Positions 59,505 to 64,000 of a stretch of 64,000 bases of DNA are shown piece after piece (the stretch's first letter is position 1; every line of letters begins with the position of its first letter). The DNA comes from Ralstonia sp. A12. Its GTDB lineage: Bacteria; Pseudomonadota; Gammaproteobacteria; Burkholderiales; Burkholderiaceae. The stretch spans positions 1 through 64,000 of the forward strand of contig NZ_JSZO01000004.1 of the NCBI RefSeq assembly GCF_000801955.1, in the 5' to 3' direction. The position numbers were made by a program, and so were the translations under genes. The notes below the pieces were generated by a model. The model searched no databases, was not told the origin of the DNA, and saw nothing but the letters and a program-made list of their open reading frames with translations.

Positions 59505-60067
59505 GCTTGCTCTCCTGCTTGCTTTGCCAGTGCCTCGTCACCCCAGAGCACGGTGTAGGTTTCCTCGCTTTGCGTATCGATGCGCGGCAGCAGTCCGCTT
59601 GCGGGTATGCGTCCCGAGAAAACGCGACCGTCTGCAGTCTCGATGTAGTACGGCACACCTTCTAGGTTCGTGGCCGCGAGATGTGCCTGCTCGTCGTATG
59701 ACACCTCCCCGCGTTGCACTGCATAAGCGGGAGCTGCCGGCGCACGCATCTGCGCAATCTCCTCGCTCGTAAATCTCATGAACATGCCGCGCTTGGGGGC
59801 ATAGAAGACGGGTGGCGGGTTACATCCGCAAACATTGATGTCGCCGCCTAAAGCCCACGGTTTGCCATTCGGTCCGGTGCCGCTGTGGCGCGGCCCTCCG
59901 TTGGGTGCGATGAACCCTTCCCGCTTGCATGCCGTGCAGTACGTTCTCATGTAGAGCGTGGCGATTCGCACGGTCGGCGGCGGATTGGAACACGTGATGT
60001 ATTCCAACCCCTCCGTAATCGTGGCGCTGCCGCCCTGGTCACCTCGGGCAAGGAAGTACCGGATCAT
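59501..60067 (-). CDS. PAAR-domain protein (T6SS spike tip) with C-terminal extension
   Basis: The 188-residue protein forms the sharpened tip of the T6SS spike and usually carries the linked effector. The N-terminal PAAR part (about 1-95) has RGDQGGSATITEGLEYITC, a Cys pair YCTAC, and GGDINVCGCNPPPVF in place of the usual closing His/Cys zinc motif. The C-terminal extension (about 125-185: VPYYIETADGRVFSGRIPASGLLPRIDT, VLWGDEALAK) is a small domain I recall from other T6SS cargo-linked PAAR proteins. It may be the adaptor for Tae4. First gene of the operon. Confidence 0.85.
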   Translation of the reverse strand: MIRYFLARGDQGGSATITEGLEYITCSNPPPTVRIATLYMRTYCTACKREGFIAPNGGPRHSGTGPNGKPWALGGDINVCGCNPPPVFYAPKRGMFMRFTSEEIAQMRAPAAPAYAVQRGEVSYDEQAHLAATNLEGVPYYIETADGRVFSGRIPASGLLPRIDTQSEETYTVLWGDEALAKQAGEQA

Positions 60068-60218
60068 GCTGTCTCCGTTTGTAGTGATGGGCTGTGTTGT
60101 TCGGCTTGCTACCGACGAACAATGGTGCTCAGCTTGTCTCGGCAATCCCATACCCATCCGAGAGATTTGGCGAAACGTTACAAACGAAGCGCATGAATTC
60201 GGTCGCCATAATCCGCGT

Positions 60219-60300
60219 GTCACCGCCTTCGCGGTGACCGGGTTTCGCAGCCCATCCAAACACTTCAGACGGACAGCCGCCTTAGCGCGGCGTTTTCATG
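60219..60300 (+). ncRNA. C4-like antisense RNA element (phage/satellite type)
   Basis: A perfect eight-pair hairpin GTCACCGC (60219-60226)/GCGGTGAC (60231-60238) with loop CTTC is followed directly by GGGTTTCGCAG (60240-60250). This segment can pair, with one bulged T, with CTGCGAACCC at 60385-60394 downstream. A second hairpin around GCCGC/GCGGC follows at about 60276-60291. Tandem hairpins with a segment complementary to the nearby ash-like leader are the layout of the C4 antisense RNAs of P1/P4-type elements. The match is recognised by eye only. Confidence 0.45.
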
Positions 60301-60462
60301 TCCGGTGCTTGCGCGCGCCTATGCTTTCTGCGGCGGGCCGGGCAGGGAGACCTTCGGGTCTGCCGGTTTCCTGAGGTGGCCGGTCTGCGAACCCTGTCGT
60401 CGGGCCCGCCACCCTCGATCGCAGCGAATGGCGGGTCTCCTGCAATCACCTCAGGAGGCCGT
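60301..60462 (+). other. Ash-like structured leader region
   Basis: The frame reading CGGPGRETFGSAGFLRWPVCEPC resembles the conserved part of phage Ash-family proteins. The RNA can form several stems: around AGACC/GGTCT (60348-60361) and CCCGCCA (60404-60410)/TGGCGGG (60428-60434). A ribosome site AGGAGG at about 60452-60457 serves the ORF at 60463. I think this segment works mainly as a structured leader, as in the C4/ash cassettes, but an Ash-like product starting near 60305 is possible. Confidence 0.45.
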
Positions 60463-60627
60463 ATGGCAACCGCACTTAGCGGGCATCGCCCCGCGCTTAT
60501 CCTTCCCCATCCTCTTGGCATTTGGCGCATCCCATTTCGGGAGGCCGCCGATGACGCCCAGCAAACGCCGCATTTACCTGACCGGCGCGCTGGCGGCGCG
60601 AGACTTTCTCTGCCGCAAGCAATCTGA
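60463..60627 (+). CDS. Short ORF in ash-like cassette
   Basis: The 54-codon frame starts at an ATG nine bases after CAGGAGG and overlaps the next ORF (60551) in another frame. In P4-like cassettes a small protein starting with MAT commonly begins at the corresponding position. The product (MATALSGHRPALILPHPLG...) has no recognisable domain. It could be a real small protein or a leader that couples translation to the overlapping gene. Confidence 0.4.
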   Translation: MATALSGHRPALILPHPLGIWRIPFREAADDAQQTPHLPDRRAGGARLSLPQAI

Positions 60628-60826
60628 CCTGCATCGGCATCAGCAATACGAGCCGAATGCATTGCGTTGGGAATTGGTGTTTTCAGGCATGCATCCGCCG
60701 GAGTACCGGGCGGGCTTTCTTGATGCCATCGGCGCGTTCGTGCTGATGATGCTGGAGGGCTGTCAGGTGAACCCTGAAACGTGGGAAGTGCTCACCGCCG
60801 TAGAGCGGGCTGGCGAGAGCCAGTAA
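60551..60826 (+). CDS. Small conserved-looking protein of the ash-like cassette
   Basis: The 91-residue protein (MTPSKRRIYLTGALAARDFL at the start) has a positively charged N-terminus and a predicted helix FLDAIGAFVLMMLEGC. Unlike the leader frames, its codon usage looks like a normal gene. GGGAGG lies 7-12 bases before the ATG, which is nested inside the preceding ORF, so translation may be coupled. The same frame is open upstream to 60305 through the Ash-like segment, so a longer fusion product cannot be excluded. Function unknown. Confidence 0.55.
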   Translation: MTPSKRRIYLTGALAARDFLCRKQSDLHRHQQYEPNALRWELVFSGMHPPEYRAGFLDAIGAFVLMMLEGCQVNPETWEVLTAVERAGESQ

Positions 60827-60967
60827 CAACCGGAAGGACGTATCCCCGGGACGGGCGGGGATGCCGCAAATCAGCACGCTAACCAGAACAGCCCCCAAGA
60901 ACGCCTTGAAGAGGCATGTGGCATCCTGAGCGCCGCAGGTTACTGATCGATACCCACGGGGGCCATC

Positions 60968-61630
60968 TTGAAGCTCGACCACATTGCCTTCGCCGCGCAA
61001 TCCCTCGATCAAGCGCATGACTATGCGTTGCGCTTGTTCGGCGTGAAGCTCCCTACGGGAGGCAAGCATCCGTTGATGGGCACGCACAACTTGCTCACGC
61101 GGATCGCACCCGGCGTCTTTCTGGAATTCATTGCCATTGACCCCGAGGCGCCTCCACCCAACAGGACGCGCTGGTTTGCACTGGACCGGCTGATGCAGGA
61201 AGGCAAGCTGGAAGAAGCGCCCCGCTTGTTCGGCTGGGTGGCCAGCCTTCCCGGCTTGGCGCGCAACGTTACGGATATCGATTCACCGCAACACGAACTG
61301 CTGGAAGTGTCGCGTGGCGATTTGCGGTGGCACTTCTTCCACCGCGCAGACGGTGAAGCGGAGGCAGGCGGGTGCGTGCCTGCCATGATCGACTGGGCAA
61401 GCGGCGCCAGCCCGGTCGACAAGATGCAGGAGGTTGGAATTCACCTGAACCAGTTCCAACTGGCGCATCCGGAGATGGCCGCCATCCACGAACAGCTTGA
61501 TCGACAGGGCTGGAATGCTGCCAGCCCCGAGAACCACCATGTCGCGTTCGTGCAGGCGGCGCAGCCTGCATTGACACTCGTGCTCGACACGCCGAACGGG
61601 CGGGTGCAGATCGGCGGCGGTGCCATTTAG
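60968..61630 (+). CDS. VOC-superfamily (glyoxalase-like) protein
   Basis: The 220-residue protein starts with KLDHIAFAAQSLDQAHDYALRLFG, the first beta-alpha unit of the vicinal oxygen chelate fold, and contains GTHNLLTRIAPGVFLEFIAID, the second. It matches the longer glyoxalase-like domain (PF13468). The start appears to be TTG at 60968, with only a GGGGG stretch upstream; no in-frame ATG lies nearby that would keep the first strand. Substrate unknown. Confidence 0.78.
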   Translation: MKLDHIAFAAQSLDQAHDYALRLFGVKLPTGGKHPLMGTHNLLTRIAPGVFLEFIAIDPEAPPPNRTRWFALDRLMQEGKLEEAPRLFGWVASLPGLARNVTDIDSPQHELLEVSRGDLRWHFFHRADGEAEAGGCVPAMIDWASGASPVDKMQEVGIHLNQFQLAHPEMAAIHEQLDRQGWNAASPENHHVAFVQAAQPALTLVLDTPNGRVQIGGGAI

Positions 61631-61662
61631 CTACCGGCGGGCGTACGAGATACGCCGACTCG

Positions 61663-62568
61663 TCAGGCTGCGCGGTCCCAGGCGATCGTGCTGCGCCGCT
61701 CTCCCACGCTGGCCCGCGTCGAAAACCCCTCACGAATACACTGCCCAAGCGCCTGCGCAGCCTGGTTTGCCCCTTGAGCTGGCAGTAGCAGGCTGATCGC
61801 AAACATCGGCAATTCCGGCAGGCCGGCTTCGGGCCCGAGGATGTCCAGATCCGCCGGCACCGTCGGCGTCAGCCACGCCGTGACAGCCAGGCCGGTACGC
61901 ACCGTAGCGGTGGTCGCTTCGATGTTGCCGCTCTCGAACGCCGTGCGCCATTCGATGCCGTGCTCGCCCAGCACCTTCAGCACGCGGGCGCGGAAGGCGC
62001 AGCTCTCATCCACCATCGACAGCGGCAGCGGGCGCTTCGCATGCACGTTGCCGCCGCGCGGGCCCACCCACACCAGCCGCTCCACGCACAGGCATTCGCC
62101 CTCGGCTTCGTCCACTGGGGCTTCGACCACGGCGACATCGAGTTCGCCGCGTGCAATGCCTTCCGACAACTCGGGCGAGGTGCCGCACACAATGGTCAGG
62201 TCCACCGATGGCCATGCCTCGGTAAAGGCCTTGAAGATGGGCGGGAAGATGGTGCCGACCAGGTCATATGGCACGCCCAGGCGCACCGGGCCCTGCAGCG
62301 GGCGCGCGGCCATATCGGCCCAGACTTCGTCGTTGAGGGCGAGCAGGCGTTTGGCGCGGCCGAGGAAACGCTCACCCGCGTGGGTGAGTTCGAGCCGGCG
62401 GCCGTCGCGCTCGAACAGGCGGCATTCGAAGGCGTCTTCAAGCCGCTTGATCTGCTGGCTGACGGCACCCTGCGTGAGGTGCAGCGCGTTGGCCGCCACC
62501 GTCATGCTGGCGTTTTCCGCCACGGCAACGAAGGTGCGGACGAGGGTGATGTCGAGGTTCTTGGCCAT
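61663..62568 (-). CDS. LysR-family regulator (divergent from LysE-type exporter)
   Basis: The 301-residue regulator has the HTH LDITLVRTFVAVAENASMTVAANALHLTQGAVSQQIKRLE and a LysR effector domain. ATG at 62568; a TTG one codon earlier is also possible. It is divergent from a LysE-family exporter, a common pairing in which the regulator controls export of an amino acid. Confidence 0.87.
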   Translation of the reverse strand: MAKNLDITLVRTFVAVAENASMTVAANALHLTQGAVSQQIKRLEDAFECRLFERDGRRLELTHAGERFLGRAKRLLALNDEVWADMAARPLQGPVRLGVPYDLVGTIFPPIFKAFTEAWPSVDLTIVCGTSPELSEGIARGELDVAVVEAPVDEAEGECLCVERLVWVGPRGGNVHAKRPLPLSMVDESCAFRARVLKVLGEHGIEWRTAFESGNIEATTATVRTGLAVTAWLTPTVPADLDILGPEAGLPELPMFAISLLLPAQGANQAAQALGQCIREGFSTRASVGERRSTIAWDRAA

Positions 62569-62581
62569 CAATGCATTCTAG

Positions 62582-62621
62582 TTGCTAATGCATGGCATCA
62601 AAAACCTTCGGTTTGCTAATG
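62582..62621. promoter_or_regulatory. Direct repeat in lysR/lysE divergent promoter
   Basis: TTGCTAATG occurs at 62582-62590 and again at 62613-62621, 31 bases apart (about three helical turns). Two ATGCAT motifs lie near the first copy. Probable binding sites of the divergent LysR regulator. Confidence 0.45.
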
Positions 62622-62673
62622 GATTGCGGCGCTCTACAGTGGGTCGTCCATCACGTGCCCAGGGGTGCAGTTC

Positions 62674-63282
62674 ATGCCAGTCGACCCGCTTCCGTCCATT
62701 GCACCGCTCGTGCTGTTTGCTGTGGTGTCGACCGTCTCGCCAGGCGGGGCGACGACGCTGGCGACGGCTTCAGGTTCGCAGTTCGGCTTCCGGCGCTCGA
62801 TTCCGTTGATGGCGGGGATTGCCGTGGGGTTGGCCTCGTTGGCAGCCGGTGCAGCGGCGGGCTTGGCCGGGTTGCTATTGGCCGCGCCGAGCCTGTTGCT
62901 GGTGATGAAGGCGGCGGGTTCTGCTTACCTGCTGTGGCTTGCGTGGAAGGTGGCGCGCAGCGGGCCACCCAATTTCAATGCCAGCGCGGCCGTGCCGACC
63001 ACGCTGCTGGGCGGCGCCTGCCTGCTGTGGCTGAACCCGAAGGGCTGGGCGATGGCGCTGGGCGCGGCCGCGTCTTTTGCAATGCTGGCGAGCGGTCCGT
63101 TGCAACTGGCTGCCCTGCTGGGCGCGACGTTCGGGCTGGCGGCGCTCGTGTCGCTGTCGCTGTGGTGTGCGGCGGGCATCGTGCTGGCGCGGCTGCTGAA
63201 GACGCCGCGCCAGTGGCGTGTGCTCAACGCCGTGCTGGGCGTGCTGCTGGCCGTCTCCATCGTGCCGATGTGGACGTCCTGA
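62674..63282 (+). CDS. LysE/RhtB-family amino acid exporter
   Basis: The 202-residue inner-membrane protein has about six helices. The start IAPLVLFAVVSTVSPGGATTLATASGSQFGFRRSIPLMAGI and the later LLGGACLLWLNPKGWAMALGAA are the two conserved blocks of the LysE family. It probably exports an amino acid or derivative under control of the divergent LysR protein. Confidence 0.88.
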   Translation: MPVDPLPSIAPLVLFAVVSTVSPGGATTLATASGSQFGFRRSIPLMAGIAVGLASLAAGAAAGLAGLLLAAPSLLLVMKAAGSAYLLWLAWKVARSGPPNFNASAAVPTTLLGGACLLWLNPKGWAMALGAAASFAMLASGPLQLAALLGATFGLAALVSLSLWCAAGIVLARLLKTPRQWRVLNAVLGVLLAVSIVPMWTS

Positions 63283-63301
63283 ACGAGGCCAGCGACTCGG
63301 T

Positions 63302-64000
63302 TCAGCGCACCAGCAGCTTCATCATCGTCTCGAACGTCTTGCCATACGGCGCGCGGAACAGGCCCAGCCCGTTGAGGCTGGCCTGCTTGAACACCGGCTT
63401 CATCTTCGAGAACCGCTCGAACCCGTGGATGCCGTGGTACGCGCCCATGCCGCTGGCACCGACGCCACCAAACGGCAGGTCATCCTGCGCCACATGCAGC
63501 AGCGTCTCGTTGATGCACACGCCGCCGGCAATGGTGCTGGCCATCACGCGGTCCACCGTGCTGCTGTTGCGCTCGAACAGGTACAGCGCCAGCGGACGCG
63601 GCCGGGCGTTGATGTAGTCGATGGCTTCGCCCAGCGTGCGATACGGCACCAGCGGCAGCAGCGGGCCGAAGATCTCTTCCTGCATGACGCGCATGTCTTC
63701 CGTGCCGCCGGTGATGAGCGCGGGCGGGAACTGGCGTGTGTCTGCGCTGGGCGCGGCGTTGGTGAGCGGCAGCACCTGCGCGCCTTGCGTGCGTGCCTCA
63801 TCGGCCAGGCTCACCATGCGCTGGAAGTGGCGCGGACTGATGAGCGTGGTGTAGTCGCGGTTGCGCGCCATGTCGGGATACATCTTGCCGACCAGCTTGC
63901 GTGCAACGTCGATGAAGCGCTGTTCGGTGCCCGCCGGTAGCAGCACGTAATCGGGCGCCACGCAGGTCTGCCCGGCGTTCAGCAGCTTGCCGACCAGCGT
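63302..64000 (-). CDS. Coniferyl-aldehyde dehydrogenase-like ALDH (5' end beyond window)
   Basis: C-terminal 232 residues of an aldehyde dehydrogenase; the gene runs off the right edge. The visible part includes the catalytic segment LNAGQTCVAPDYVLLP with the nucleophilic Cys, QEEIFGPLLPLVPY, NETLLHVAQDDLPFGGVGASGMGAYHGIHGFERFS and a C-terminal helix. The VAPDYVL and DLPFGG variants are typical of the coniferyl-aldehyde dehydrogenase (CalB-like) branch. It is convergent with the LysE gene, 19 bases apart. Confidence 0.88.
   Translation of the reverse strand, partial: TLVGKLLNAGQTCVAPDYVLLPAGTEQRFIDVARKLVGKMYPDMARNRDYTTLISPRHFQRMVSLADEARTQGAQVLPLTNAAPSADTRQFPPALITGGTEDMRVMQEEIFGPLLPLVPYRTLGEAIDYINARPRPLALYLFERNSSTVDRVMASTIAGGVCINETLLHVAQDDLPFGGVGASGMGAYHGIHGFERFSKMKPVFKQASLNGLGLFRAPYGKTFETMMKLLVR

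Noticed and set aside
1-64000. tRNA, rRNA, CRISPR array, insertion sequence or integrase
   Set aside because: No cloverleaf, rRNA core, regular spacer array, transposase or integrase was recognised on either strand. By-eye scanning can miss a divergent tRNA; tRNAscan would settle this.

Overview
The window looks like a chromosomal segment of a high-GC betaproteobacterium of the Burkholderiaceae, most likely Ralstonia. I base this on the two Burkholderiales-type trimeric porins, the codon usage (dominated by G/C third positions), the dense LysR/IclR/MFS content, and short hairpin repeats next to kdpD that I associate with Ralstonia genomes. The genus is recognised by eye, not by a search. No rRNA, tRNA, CRISPR array, insertion sequence or integrase was found.

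Layout. 1-10 kb: kdpD (no kdpE directly downstream), a metQ-type binding protein, a 909-bp gene-free stretch holding three terminators and three candidate small RNAs, then a REC-EAL c-di-GMP phosphodiesterase and a LuxR-type response regulator, an aquaporin, and an MFS pump divergent from an MmyB-like regulator. 10-20 kb: a catabolic block centred on an IclR regulator. One arm is iclR, CaiB-type CoA transferase, cyclase-family hydrolase and MHS-type transporter; the other is a CitE-like lyase, a porin and a MmgE/PrpD-family protein with a Tat signal. A perfect 23-bp palindrome sits immediately before the CitE-like gene. 20-28 kb: a second porin, an NMT1-type binding protein divergent from a TctDE-like two-component pair, a PHP-domain lipoprotein, and dinD. 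28-31 kb: the nitric-oxide module nsrR, hmp, nnrS. 31-41 kb: a MocR regulator with two small enzymes, an MFS exporter, a DUF2892/ECF sigma pair, lysR-argC, allE, tam with a LysR, and a small exported repeat protein.

41-46 kb is a metal-resistance block: chrB, chrA and a lone ChrB C-terminal-domain protein for chromate, then rcnA and divergent rcnR for Ni/Co, with an excellent RcnR operator between them. 46-52 kb: a DMT exporter, a CPBP protease, a QseBC-like pair followed by two tandem COG4705 membrane paralogues, and small hypotheticals. 52-57 kb: an IclR-linked polar amino acid ABC transporter whose genes overlap by ATGA and end in an FAD amine oxidoreductase.

58-61 kb is the clearest accessory region. 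A three-gene operon with overlapping stop/start codons encodes a PAAR protein, a Tae4 amidase effector and a membrane protein that is probably a new immunity protein. Beside it on the other strand lies a structured region resembling the phage C4-RNA/ash cassette, followed by two overlapping small ORFs. The window closes with a VOC protein, a divergent LysR/LysE pair and a truncated coniferyl-aldehyde dehydrogenase-like gene.

The features I consider most likely to be new are the small-RNA island at 4175-4780 (two of its elements are complementary over 15 bp), the putative immunity protein at 58222-58851, and the exported repeat protein at 40765-41136.
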